The translations under genes and the position numbers were made by a program. Of a DNA stretch of 64,000 bases, positions 23,513-32,145 are shown piece after piece (position 1 is the stretch's first letter; the number at the start of each line of letters is the position of its first letter). The stretch lies in the NCBI RefSeq assembly GCF_030689685.1, contig NZ_JAUYEY010000004.1, positions 1 to 64,000 on the forward strand. Reading direction: 5' to 3'. The stretch comes from Polaromonas sp. (lineage in GTDB: Bacteria > Pseudomonadota > Gammaproteobacteria > Burkholderiales > Burkholderiaceae_C). The notes beneath the pieces are model-generated. The model made no database searches. It saw only the letters and a program-made list of their open reading frames with translations, and was not told where the DNA came from.

Positions 23513-26248
23513 TCAGGCGTAAAGCGGGTTGATCTTGTCGGCATTGATGCCGTATTTCTTGATGGCCTCGGCCACCTTGGCGACCGGCATGGTTCCGTCT
23601 TCGCTGAGGGCTTTCAGCGCCGCAACAACAATGTAATGGCGGTTAATCTCGAAGTGCTCGCGCAGCTTGCTGCGGAAGTCGCTGCGCCCAAAACCGTCGG
23701 TACCCAGCACTTTGTAGGTGCGGCCCTTGGGGATGAAGGGCCGGATCTGCTCGGCGTAGGCCTTCATATAGTCGGTCGAGGCGACCACCGGGCCGGTACT
23801 GGCGGACAGTTGTTGCGTCACGAAAGGCACACGCGGTGCGTCCACCGGATGCAACAGGTTCCAGCGCTCGGCGTCCTGGCCGTCCCGCGTCAGTTCGTTG
23901 AAGCTCGGGCAGCTCCAGACACTGGCGGCAATGCCCCAATCTTTCTCCAGCAGTTCCTGGGCGGCGATGCTTTCGCGCAGGATGGTTCCGCTGCCCAGCA
24001 ACTGGACGGTGGGCGCCTTGGCGGCAAGCGCGGGTGCCTGTTTGCACAGGTACATGCCCTTGATGATCTGCTCTTCGGTGCCGGGCTGCAGGCCGGGCAT
24101 GGCGTAGTTTTCGTTGAGCAGCGTCAGGTAGAAATACACATTGTCCTGGTGCTCGACCATGCGTTTGAGACCGTGGTGCAGGATCACGCCGACTTCATGC
24201 GCAAAGGTCGGGTCGTAGGAGATGCAGTTCGGGATCGTGCCGGCCAGGATGTGGCTGTGGCCGTCTTCATGCTGCAGACCTTCGCCGTTGAGCGTGGTGC
24301 GGCCGGAGGTGCCGCCCAGCAGGAAGCCGCGCGCCTGCATGTCGCCGGCTGCCCAGGCCAGGTCACCGACACGCTGGAAGCCGAACATCGAGTAATACAC
24401 GTAGAACGGGATCATGATCCGGTTGTTGGTGCTGTACGAGGTGGCCGCCGCGATCCAGCTGCTCATGCCACCGGCTTCGTTGATGCCTTCCTGCAGGATC
24501 TGGCCCTTCTTGTCTTCCTTGTAATACATCACCTGGTCTTTATCGACAGGCGTGTACTGCTGGCCGTCCGGGTTGTAGATGCCGATCTGGCGGAACAGGC
24601 CTTCCATGCCGAAGGTGCGCGCCTCGTCCACCAGGATGGGTACCACGCGCGGGCCCAGCGCCTGGTCGCGCAGCAATTGCGTGAGGAAACGCACATAGGC
24701 CTGGGTGGTGGAAATCTCGCGGCCTTCGGCGGTCGGCTCGATCACCGACTTGAAAGTTTCCAGCGCTGGCACCGTGAAGCTTTCATCGGCCTTGACACGG
24801 CGGTGCGGCAAATAGCCGCCCAGAGCCTTGCGGCGCTCGTGCAGGTACTGCATCTCGGGCGTGTCATCGGCCGGCTTGTAGAACGGGATGTCGGCGAGCT
24901 GGCTGTCGGGGATGGGGATGTTGAAACGGTCGCGGAAGGCCTTGATGTCCTCGTCCGACAGCTTCTTGGTCTGGTGGACATTGTTCTTGCCCTCGCCAAT
25001 CTTGCCCATGCCAAAACCCTTGACGGTCTTGATCAGCAGCACGGTGGGCTGGCCCACATGATTGACCGCCGCATGGAAGGCCGCGTAGACCTTCTGCGAG
25101 TCATGCCCGCCACGGCGCAACTCGAAAATGTCCTCGTCGCTCATCTTGGCGACCATCTCCAGGGTCTTCGGGTTCTGCCCAAAGAAATGCTTGCGCACAT
25201 AGGCGCCGTCGTTGGCCTTCATGGCCTGGTAGTCGCCGTCGACCGTGTCCATCATGACCTTGCGCAGCGCACCGTCCTTGTCGCGCGCCAGCAGCGGGTC
25301 CCAGCTACTGCCCCAGATCAGCTTGATGACGTTCCAGCCCGCGCCGCGGAAATCGCCTTCAAGCTCCTGGATGATCTTGCCGTTGCCGCGCACCGGGCCG
25401 TCCAGGCGCTGCAGGTTGCAGTTGATAACAAACACCAGGTTGTCGAGCTTTTCGCGCGCGGCCAGGCCGATGGCGCCCATCGATTCGACCTCGTCCATCT
25501 CGCCGTCGCCGCAAAACACCCAGACCTTGCGGTTTTCGGTGTTGGCAATGCCGCGGGCATGCAGGTACTTCAAAAAACGCGCCTGGTAGATCGCCATCAG
25601 CGGGCCCAGACCCATGGAGACCGTCGGGAACTGCCAGAACTCGGGCATCAGCTTGGGGTGCGGGTAGCTCGACAGGCCCTTGCCATCGACCTCCTGGCGG
25701 AAGTTGAGCAGTTGCTCTTCGGTCAGGCGGCCCTCGAGATAGGCACGCGCATACACGCCGGGCGAGACATGGCCCTGGATGTAGAGGCAATCGCCGCCAT
25801 GATTGTCACTTTCTGCATGCCAGAAATGGTTGAAACCGGCGCCAAACATGCTGGCCAGCGAGGCAAACGAACCAATGTGGCCGCCGAGGTCGCCGCCGTC
25901 GGCCGGATGCAGTCGGTTGGCCTTGACCACCATGGCCATGGCGTTCCAGCGCATGTAGGCGCGCAAGCGCCGTTCGATTTCAAGGTTGCCGGGAGATCGC
26001 TCTTCCTGGTCCACCTCGATGGTGTTGACATAACCGGTGTTGGCCGAAAACGGCATGTCGATGCTGCTCTGGCGGGCGTGCTCAAGCAGTTGCTCCAGCA
26101 AAAAGTGAGCACGCTCTGGGCCTTCACTTTCAATGACGGCGGTCAGGGCGTCGAGCCACTCCCGCGTTTCCTGGGCGTCTTTGTCAAGCGCATCGTTCGC
26201 GGCTTTGCCCAAAGCGTCCAAACGTGCCTGTTCCAGATTTGCAGCCAT
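23513..26248 (-). CDS. aceE: Pyruvate dehydrogenase E1 component
   Basis: This 911-residue homodimeric-type E1 decarboxylates pyruvate with thiamine diphosphate and acetylates E2. The thiamine-binding motif is seen as CGDGEMDEVES continuing to VFVINCNLQRLDG. The catalytic loop regions HFFGQNPKT, GGHDSQKVYAAF and GTSGRTTLNGEGLQHEDGHS are also typical. The length is slightly above that of the E. coli protein. It is first in aceE-aceF-lpdA; the ATG has AGCAGGA eight bases upstream. The kinase gene is divergent across a 426-base spacer that must hold both promoters. Confidence 0.98.
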   Translation of the reverse strand: MAANLEQARLDALGKAANDALDKDAQETREWLDALTAVIESEGPERAHFLLEQLLEHARQSSIDMPFSANTGYVNTIEVDQEERSPGNLEIERRLRAYMRWNAMAMVVKANRLHPADGGDLGGHIGSFASLASMFGAGFNHFWHAESDNHGGDCLYIQGHVSPGVYARAYLEGRLTEEQLLNFRQEVDGKGLSSYPHPKLMPEFWQFPTVSMGLGPLMAIYQARFLKYLHARGIANTENRKVWVFCGDGEMDEVESMGAIGLAAREKLDNLVFVINCNLQRLDGPVRGNGKIIQELEGDFRGAGWNVIKLIWGSSWDPLLARDKDGALRKVMMDTVDGDYQAMKANDGAYVRKHFFGQNPKTLEMVAKMSDEDIFELRRGGHDSQKVYAAFHAAVNHVGQPTVLLIKTVKGFGMGKIGEGKNNVHQTKKLSDEDIKAFRDRFNIPIPDSQLADIPFYKPADDTPEMQYLHERRKALGGYLPHRRVKADESFTVPALETFKSVIEPTAEGREISTTQAYVRFLTQLLRDQALGPRVVPILVDEARTFGMEGLFRQIGIYNPDGQQYTPVDKDQVMYYKEDKKGQILQEGINEAGGMSSWIAAATSYSTNNRIMIPFYVYYSMFGFQRVGDLAWAAGDMQARGFLLGGTSGRTTLNGEGLQHEDGHSHILAGTIPNCISYDPTFAHEVGVILHHGLKRMVEHQDNVYFYLTLLNENYAMPGLQPGTEEQIIKGMYLCKQAPALAAKAPTVQLLGSGTILRESIAAQELLEKDWGIAASVWSCPSFNELTRDGQDAERWNLLHPVDAPRVPFVTQQLSASTGPVVASTDYMKAYAEQIRPFIPKGRTYKVLGTDGFGRSDFRSKLREHFEINRHYIVVAALKALSEDGTMPVAKVAEAIKKYGINADKINPLYA

Positions 26249-26469
26249 GATTTTGTCCTGCTGTTAGCTAGGGTGCTAGCTTGGGTTGAGTGGCGTCCTC
26301 ATCACGTTGTAACGCAATTTAGATTCAAGTCTCCAGTTTCTCACAGTTTTTTCAGAATTTCAAATAGTGCCTGATGATTTCATATTAAGGAATTTAATCA
26401 GACACATTCATTTCGCTCAGAGTGACAGCATGGGCCCAAAAACGCCCGCCGGCAGCGGGGCGCGAGCCA

Positions 26470-26629
26470 GGGCGGCAGAAGGAACGTCGGCTGAAAAACG
26501 GCCGTGCCGGTCCATTTTTCACCGATTTTTTTGCCCCATAGCTACGGCTATGGGGCTGCAAACCCGGCAAAAACTGTCCTCGCCGGGACCACTTTTCGCT
26601 TCGACGCCTTCTGCCGCCCAGACTCCTAG
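26470..26629. repeat. MITE-like repeat, copy 2, with terminal inverted repeats
   Basis: Perfect 13-base inverted arms GGGCGGCAGAAGG (26470-26482) and CCTTCTGCCGCCC (26607-26619) flank about 125 bases that match copy 1 at the window start. The interior has the hairpin CATAGC-TACG-GCTATG and the pair CCCGGC/GCCGGG. No transposase is encoded. It lies in the 26249-26674 spacer between divergent aceE and the sensor kinase, whose start codon comes 45 bases later. The remaining spacer is AT-rich near aceE, fitting promoters, but no convincing boxes were found. Confidence 0.75.
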
Positions 26630-26674
26630 AAGTACCGCTTGCAGGGCTTAAGCCCTTAAACTTGACGACCCACC

Positions 26675-29239
26675 ATGTCCACCCCAACGCCCGCCACTCC
26701 CGCCCGCCCTTCCGGCACCGCGCCGCTGGCACGCTGGCGCCACTGGTGGCGCAAACAATCCCCTACGCGGCAGGACCGCTTTGTCACCCTCGGCCCGCTG
26801 CTGGCGGTAATGCTGTTCCTCGCGGCGGTGATTGCCGCCTTCGCCTACCTGCGCATCGAGGAAATCGACCGCGAACAGCAAGCCGTCAAACGCGATGTCG
26901 AATACGCCCAGCAGAGATTGCGTCTGCGCCTGCTGGAGCGCCAGGAACAATTGATGCGCCTGGGCCGCGATGTCTCGAACAAGGAGGTGGACACCGAGGA
27001 GTTCATTGCCCAAGCGGAATCGCTGGTCAACCAGTATCCGGAGCTGCTGGCCGTGACCTGGGTCGATTCGCGCCGCAAGGTTAAAGCCGCGTATGTGTCG
27101 CCGAGCGCCAACCTGGCGCAGGCCCGCCTGTCCGGGGAGCAGCTCAAATACGGCGAAACCGAAGGCACCTTCGGCCTGGCGCGCGATTTGCGCCAGCCGG
27201 TGTATTCGCGTCCGCTCATGAACAAGGACGACGCTAGCTACAACGGTGCCAGCCTGCAGTTGCAGATACCGCTGGATGACCAGGGCAAGTTCGGTGGTGT
27301 GATCATGGGTGAATACGCGGTGGACGGCCTGCTGCGCTTTGGTGTGCCGACCGAAGTCACCGCCAAATACGCGGTGGCGCTGCTCGACGACCAGGGCAAA
27401 CTATTGGCCGGCAACTTGCCGCCGCCGCGAAACACCGCCGCCAAGCTGCTGCCCTGGTCCGACGAGGCGCAGGAATACGAGATTCCGGTGTCGCCGGTTG
27501 GTAACAGCCTGCTGCTCAAGGCCCAGGGTTACCGGGCATCGCTCGGTGTGGTGGGCAGCGGCTTCTTCTGGCTGGTCAGCGCACTCAGCGCCCTCACGGT
27601 GTGGATGCTGCTGGGCACCTGGCGCCATACGCGGCGGCGTGTGCAGGCCCAGGAAGCCTTGATCTCGGAAACCAACTTCCGCCGCGCCATGGAAAACTCC
27701 ATGCTGACCGGTATGCGCGCACTGGACCTGCAGGGCCGCATCACCTACGTGAACCCGGCGTTTTGCCAGATGACCGGCTGGAGCGAGGGTGAGCTGGTTG
27801 GCCGTACCGCGCCTTTCCCCTACTGGCCCGAGCAGGACCGCGAAACACTGGCCGCACGGCTGGACGATGAGCTGCACGGCCGATCCACACCGGGTGGTTT
27901 TGAGGTGCGTATCAAACGCAAGAGCGGTGCAATTTTTGATGCCCGGATGTATGTCTCACCCCTGATCGACCCGCGCGGCCAACAAACAGGCTGGATGACC
28001 TCGGTCACCGACATCACCGAGCCCAAACGTGTCCGTGAAGAACTGTCGGCCTCGTACGAGCGCTTTACCACCGTGCTGGAAGGGCTGGACGCGGCGGTAT
28101 CGGTGGCGCCACTCGGCAGCGAGGAATTGCTGTTTGCCAACAAGCTCTACCGCGCCTGGTTTGGCGGTGAAGTCGCTGGCCATATGAACCTGATCGCCCA
28201 AGCCGGCGTGCCGACTGTGGCCCCGACCGAGGACACGCTGGATGCCGTCGATGGGCTGGCCGGTTTTCCGACCGACACCCTGACCGCAGCGCAAAGTGCA
28301 AACGCTGAAATTTATGTGCCTGAACTTGGCAAGTGGCTGGAGGTGCGCTCGCGTTACCTCACCTGGGTCGATGGACGGCTGGCGCAGATGGTGATTGCCA
28401 CCGACATCACGCCGCGCCGCCATGCCGAAGCGCAAGCGGCGCAACAGGCCGAGCGTGCGCAGTCGGCCAGCCGCCTGATCACCATGGGCGAGATGGCCTC
28501 CAGCGTGGCGCATGAGCTCAACCAGCCGCTGACTGCGATCAACAACTATTGCAACGGCATGGTCTCGCGCATCAAGGCCCGGCAAATCAGCAATGATGAC
28601 CTGCTGGTGGCGCTGGAAAAAACCGCCAGGCAGGCGCACCGCGCGGGGCAAATCATCCAGCGCATCCGCTCTTTCGTCAAACGCAGCGAGCCGAACCGCA
28701 CTTCCGCTGATGTGGCCACCATGGTCAGCAACGCGATGGAGCTGGCTGACATTGAACTGCGTCGCCACAATGTGCGCCTGAGCCACTACATCGCGGCGCG
28801 CCTGCCGCCGGTGATGGTGGACCCCATCCTGATCGAGCAGGTGCTGATCAACCTGATGAAAAACGGCGCTGAGTCGATTGCCCAGGCGCGTCGGCCCACG
28901 GCGCGTCGCAGCGTGGAGTTGCGCGTCGTGCCCAAGACCATAGCCGAGCAGAGCGTGATCGAATTTTCGGTGCTGGACTCAGGCAAGGGCCTGTCGCCCG
29001 AAGTGATGGGCCGGCTTTATGAAGCCTTCTACTCGACCAAGGCCGAAGGTATGGGCATCGGCCTGAAGCTGTGCCGCAGCATCGTCGAGTCGCACCAGGG
29101 CAGGATGCAGGCGGAGAACCTCTACAATGGCGACGAAGTGGTGGGGTGCCGGTTCACCTTCTGGATCCCCGTGACTCCCCTGCTTTCACCAGCCCTGGCT
29201 GCCACAGAAACGCCGTCCCCACCGGCTGGCGTTCACTGA
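26675..29239 (+). CDS. Membrane sensor histidine kinase with PAS domains (FixL/DctB-like)
   Basis: This 854-residue protein has a helix at about 37-59, a periplasmic sensor domain (60-292), a second helix (293-314), a PAS domain (about 333-450) and a likely second PAS (460-580). The kinase core follows, with the phospho-accepting H613 in SSVAHELNQPLTAINNY. The ATP-binding domain has LINLMKNGAESI (N box), DSGKGLSP and GMGIGLKLCRSIVESH. The FixL-like HELNQPL box and the adjacent FixJ-type regulator 36 bases downstream indicate one two-component system. The periplasmic domain should sense an extracellular ligand, which is not identified. The gene begins just after a MITE-like repeat. Confidence 0.9.
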   Translation: MSTPTPATPARPSGTAPLARWRHWWRKQSPTRQDRFVTLGPLLAVMLFLAAVIAAFAYLRIEEIDREQQAVKRDVEYAQQRLRLRLLERQEQLMRLGRDVSNKEVDTEEFIAQAESLVNQYPELLAVTWVDSRRKVKAAYVSPSANLAQARLSGEQLKYGETEGTFGLARDLRQPVYSRPLMNKDDASYNGASLQLQIPLDDQGKFGGVIMGEYAVDGLLRFGVPTEVTAKYAVALLDDQGKLLAGNLPPPRNTAAKLLPWSDEAQEYEIPVSPVGNSLLLKAQGYRASLGVVGSGFFWLVSALSALTVWMLLGTWRHTRRRVQAQEALISETNFRRAMENSMLTGMRALDLQGRITYVNPAFCQMTGWSEGELVGRTAPFPYWPEQDRETLAARLDDELHGRSTPGGFEVRIKRKSGAIFDARMYVSPLIDPRGQQTGWMTSVTDITEPKRVREELSASYERFTTVLEGLDAAVSVAPLGSEELLFANKLYRAWFGGEVAGHMNLIAQAGVPTVAPTEDTLDAVDGLAGFPTDTLTAAQSANAEIYVPELGKWLEVRSRYLTWVDGRLAQMVIATDITPRRHAEAQAAQQAERAQSASRLITMGEMASSVAHELNQPLTAINNYCNGMVSRIKARQISNDDLLVALEKTARQAHRAGQIIQRIRSFVKRSEPNRTSADVATMVSNAMELADIELRRHNVRLSHYIAARLPPVMVDPILIEQVLINLMKNGAESIAQARRPTARRSVELRVVPKTIAEQSVIEFSVLDSGKGLSPEVMGRLYEAFYSTKAEGMGIGLKLCRSIVESHQGRMQAENLYNGDEVVGCRFTFWIPVTPLLSPALAATETPSPPAGVH

Positions 29240-29275
29240 CAAGCTGTTTGATACCGTCTAAGCAAAAGGTTTGGC

Positions 29276-29902
29276 ATGAGCTTGATTCCCAAAAAAGGCA
29301 CCGTGTACGTCGTCGATGATGACGAGGGCGTGCGCGACTCGCTGCAGTGGCTGCTCGAAGGCAAGGACTACCGGGTGCGCTGCTACGACTCCGCCGAAAC
29401 CTTTCTGAGCCGCTACGATGCGCGCGAGGTCGCCTGCCTGATCGTGGACATTCGCATGGGCGGCATGACCGGCCTGGAGCTGCAGAACCGGCTGGTCGAA
29501 CGCAAGTCACCGCTGCCCATCGTCTTCATCACCGGCCACGGCGACGTGCCGATGGCAGTGGACACCATGAAGAAAGGCGCCATGGACTTCATCCAGAAGC
29601 CTTTTCAGGAGGAAGCCCTGGTCAGCCTGGTCGAACGCATGCTGGAGCAGGCCAAAGAAGCCTTCAGCGAACACCAGCAGTCGGCCAGCCGCGACGCCCT
29701 GCTGGCCAAGCTCACCTCACGCGAAGCCCAGGTGCTCGAACGCATCGTCGCTGGCCGCCTGAACAAGCAGATTGCCGACGACCTGGGCATCAGCATCAAG
29801 ACGGTGGAGGCGCACCGCGCCAACATCATGGAAAAACTCAATGCCAACACCGTCGCCGACTTGCTGAAAATTGCCCTGGGATCGAGCGCTCCCAAAGCCT
29901 GA
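29276..29902 (+). CDS. FixJ/NarL-type response regulator
   Basis: The 208-residue regulator has a receiver domain (acidic residues 14-16, phospho-acceptor D58 in LIVDIR, T86, K108 in FIQKPF). A linker helix leads to a LuxR-type helix-turn-helix (about 145-205) with LTSREAQVLERIVAGRLNKQ and DLGISIKTVEAHR. It is the expected partner of the upstream kinase. Targets are unknown. A terminator built from a hairpin repeat follows 38 bases after the stop. Confidence 0.93.
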   Translation: MSLIPKKGTVYVVDDDEGVRDSLQWLLEGKDYRVRCYDSAETFLSRYDAREVACLIVDIRMGGMTGLELQNRLVERKSPLPIVFITGHGDVPMAVDTMKKGAMDFIQKPFQEEALVSLVERMLEQAKEAFSEHQQSASRDALLAKLTSREAQVLERIVAGRLNKQIADDLGISIKTVEAHRANIMEKLNANTVADLLKIALGSSAPKA

Positions 29903-29917
29903 GACCGACTTCCCGAT

Positions 29918-29978
29918 TGCTATCTTTTCGATAGCTGCTTGCGCCCGTGACTCCTGAGTCGGCGGGCGTTTTTACTTG
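29918..29978 (+). repeat. GCTAT/ATAGC hairpin repeat between regulator and folD
   Basis: The core is a perfect GCTATCTTTTCGATAGC (29919-29935), followed by TGCTTGCGC and a second GC-rich stem ending in TTTTT. This is the best-preserved copy in the window. Confidence 0.85.
29941..29973 (+). terminator. Terminator formed by the second stem of the hairpin repeat
   Basis: CGCCCG and CGGGCG pair around an inner GACT-CCTG-AGTC stem, followed by TTTTT, giving a plausible Rho-independent terminator for the kinase-regulator pair. Confidence 0.75.
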
Positions 29979-29991
29979 AAAAACTGACACC

Positions 29992-30858
29992 ATGACAGCA
30001 CAACTCATTGATGGCAACGCCTTGTCCCGGCAACTGCGCGGCGATGTCGCCCGGCGGGCCGCCGCCCTGCGCGCACGCGGCATTGTTCCCGGTCTGGCCG
30101 TGGTCCTGGTCGGCGAGAACCCGGCCAGCCAGGTCTATGTGCGCAACAAGGTGAAGGCCTGCCAGGACAGCGGCGTGCATTCGGTGCTGGAGCAGTATCC
30201 CGCCACGCTCAGCGAAGCCGACCTGCTGGCACGCGTGGACACCCTGAATCGCGACCCGGCGATTCACGGCATCCTGGTGCAACTGCCGCTGCCGCCACAC
30301 ATTGATGCGCAAAAGGTCATAGAAGCAATTGCTCCTGCCAAGGACGTGGACGGCTTCCACGTCGCCAGCGTCGGCGCCCTGCTGGTCGGCCATCCCGGCT
30401 TCTGGCCCTGCACGCCTTACGGCTGCATGAAGATGCTCGAAAGCATTGGCTACGACCTGAAGGGCAAACACGCCGTGGTCATCGGCCGCAGCAACATCGT
30501 CGGCAAACCGATGGCGCTGATGCTGCTGCAAAAAAATGCCACGGTGACCATCTGCCACAGCGGCACACAGAACCTCAAAGCCCTGACGCTTCAGGCCGAT
30601 GTGATCGTGGCCGCCGTGGGTAAACGCAATGTGCTGACGGCCGATATGGTCAAACCCGGCGCGGTGGTGATTGATGTCGGCATGAACCGCAACGAGGCCG
30701 GCAAACTATGTGGCGATGTGGATTTTGAAGGCGTGAAGGAGGTCGCCGGCTGGATCACGCCGGTGCCGGGCGGCGTCGGCCCCATGACCATCACCATGCT
30801 GCTGGTCAATACCCTCGAGGCTGCTGAAAGAGCCCCCACGGTTGCTCGGTTCGGGTAG
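29992..30858 (+). CDS. folD: Methylenetetrahydrofolate dehydrogenase/cyclohydrolase
   Basis: This 288-residue bifunctional enzyme interconverts methylene-, methenyl- and formyl-tetrahydrofolate in one-carbon metabolism. [18 protein letters not shown] carries the catalytic tyrosine and lysine, ILVQLPLP and [12 protein letters not shown] mark the active site and dinucleotide-binding region, and [11 protein letters not shown] is the classic C-terminal signature. The last residues ([10 protein letters not shown]) fall in sequence resembling a downstream GC-rich repeat and may be a lineage-specific tail. Confidence 0.97.
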   Translation: MTAQLIDGNALSRQLRGDVARRAAALRARGIVPGLAVVLVGENPASQVYVRNKVKACQDSGVHSVLEQYPATLSEADLLARVDTLNRDPAIHGILVQLPLPPHIDAQKVIEAIAPAKDVDGFHVASVGALLVGHPGFWPCTPYGCMKMLESIGYDLKGKHAVVIGRSNIVGKPMALMLLQKNATVTICHSGTQNLKALTLQADVIVAAVGKRNVLTADMVKPGAVVIDVGMNRNEAGKLCGDVDFEGVKEVAGWITPVPGGVGPMTITMLLVNTLEAAERAPTVARFG

Positions 30859-30999
30859 CGCCCGAGGCCTTGCAGGCCGCAGCTCGCAAGACGCTTCGCC
30901 TCTGTCGCCTGCGGGCCGGCCCTTCGGCAGGATCAGGACGGGCCAAGGCCGGACCCGCGGCCCCTGCTTGAAAAGAGTGCTGCGGTCCTTGTTGCCGAG

Positions 31000-31443
31000 C
31001 TAAGCGGCGCCATCTTTCGTGGTTCGGCTCAGGCACCACAGCGTCCAGCCCGCCGCAAGCCACTGCGCCGCATACATCGCGCTGCCCAGGCCGTGCCAGA
31101 GCTGGAGGTTGCCGCCGTCGGCGCGCGCGCTGACGATGCGTGGCGACACGGCAAACTCGATAAGCACCGCCAGCAGCAGGCCAGCCACTACATATTTCAT
31201 AGCATCTTGCGCAGGCTGTGTAAGGGCTACAGCCTCTTTTCCCTTGAGAAACAGCAGCAGGAAGAAAGTGCAGGCAATGCTCAGCCAGGTTTGCGCGGTA
31301 AACAGCTTCGCCGCCATAGCGCCGGCCGCCGCCGGGCTGGGAAGGTGCACGAACAGCAGCGGTACCACCAGAAAACCCAATGTGCTCAGGCTGCCCCACC
31401 ACAAGGCGGCGAGCAGGATGCTGATGCGTGACCGGGTGTTCAC
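31000..31443 (-). CDS. DUF4149-like four-helix membrane protein
   Basis: This product of about 147 residues has four predicted membrane helices. It begins SRISILLAALWWGSLSTLGF and ends WLAAGWTLWCLS, matching the pattern of DUF4149 proteins often found next to greA or heat-shock genes in beta-proteobacteria. The GTG at 31443 is preferred because the ATG at 31494 lies inside a repeat (31479-31549). A hairpin repeat (31194-31250) forms part of the reading frame. No function is known. Confidence 0.65.
   Translation of the reverse strand: MNTRSRISILLAALWWGSLSTLGFLVVPLLFVHLPSPAAAGAMAAKLFTAQTWLSIACTFFLLLFLKGKEAVALTQPAQDAMKYVVAGLLLAVLIEFAVSPRIVSARADGGNLQLWHGLGSAMYAAQWLAAGWTLWCLSRTTKDGAA
31194..31250 (+). 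repeat. Hairpin repeat inside the DUF4149-like gene
   Basis: CATAGCATCTTGCGCAGGC, then AAGGGCTACAGCC and TTTT, keep the second half of the hairpin-repeat plan; the first stem arm is degraded. It encodes a loop between membrane helices on the minus strand. Confidence 0.55.
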
Positions 31444-31478
31444 GCTCAAGTGGAAGAGAGCCGTGAACGCGCAGCGAA

Positions 31479-31549
31479 GGGCCGCCCCGAGCAAGCGACG
31501 GTCCCCTCGGGGGGCAGAGAGTTACACGCAGTGAACGAACGTGGGGGCA
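31479..31549. repeat. GC-rich repeat of a third family, copy 1
   Basis: GGGCCGCCCC, then GGTCCCCTCGGGGGGCAG, then a TACACG-like segment and GTGGGGGC, match 47075-47145 in order and spacing. It starts immediately after the greA stop codon, on the 3' side. Confidence 0.7.
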
Positions 31550-32026
31550 TCAGATGTACATCACCGCGATGATTTCGTAACGCTTGATACCGCCCGGCGC
31601 CTGCACTTCGGCGGTGTCGCCCTCACCCTTTCCAATCAGCGCGCGGGCAATCGGCGAGCTGATGTTGACCAGGCCCAGCTTGATGTCGGCCTCGTCCTCA
31701 CCAACGATCTGGTAGGTCACCTTGTCACCGCTGTCCTCGTCTTCGAGTTCGATGGTCGAGCCGAACACCACCTTGCCGCCGGCATCGACTTCAGCCGGAT
31801 CAATGACCTGCGCGGCAGACAGCTTGCCTTCAATTTCCTGGATGCGGCCTTCGACAAAGCCCTGCTTGTCCTTGGCAGCGTCGTATTCGGCGTTCTCGCT
31901 GAGGTCGCCCTGGGCGCGCGCTTCCGATATCAGGTTGATCACATGGGGGCGCTCCACCGTCTTGAGCTGGTGCAGTTCAGCCTTGAGCTTTTCTGCGCCC
32001 TTTTTGGTAATGGGAATGGTTGCCAT
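31550..32026 (-). CDS. greA: Transcription elongation factor GreA
   Basis: This 158-residue factor rescues backtracked RNA polymerase by stimulating transcript cleavage. The N-terminal coiled coil (about 1-75) carries the acidic tip (SEARAQGDLSENAEYD) and the C-terminal globular domain contains ISSPIARALIGKGEGDTAEV. Length and order are standard. A GGAGGA ribosome-binding site precedes the ATG. The gene lies 119 bases after carB. Confidence 0.98.
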   Translation of the reverse strand: MATIPITKKGAEKLKAELHQLKTVERPHVINLISEARAQGDLSENAEYDAAKDKQGFVEGRIQEIEGKLSAAQVIDPAEVDAGGKVVFGSTIELEDEDSGDKVTYQIVGEDEADIKLGLVNISSPIARALIGKGEGDTAEVQAPGGIKRYEIIAVMYI

Positions 32027-32145
32027 GGTTTGAGTCCTCCAAAAGCGAAACCGCCACCAGTCACCTGGCGGCGGCGTCTTAACATGTTTGTCCGGGTGCC
32101 AGTTTAATGCAAATGCGCGGTTAGTAGCTTGGTACTTGTCCCGAG

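Noticed and set aside
23636-26374. 912-codon open frame on the plus strand opposite aceE
   Set aside because: It mirrors the high-GC codon pattern of aceE, has no family resemblance and lacks a ribosome-binding site; a shadow frame.
30316-30345. Possible further hairpin-repeat copy in folD
   Set aside because: The stem is broken and the tail is missing; folD sequence there is ordinary.
30859-30999. Structured RNA or terminator between folD and the DUF4149-like gene
   Set aside because: GC-rich with several weak inverted pairs, but no stem followed by a T run and no recognisable RNA family.
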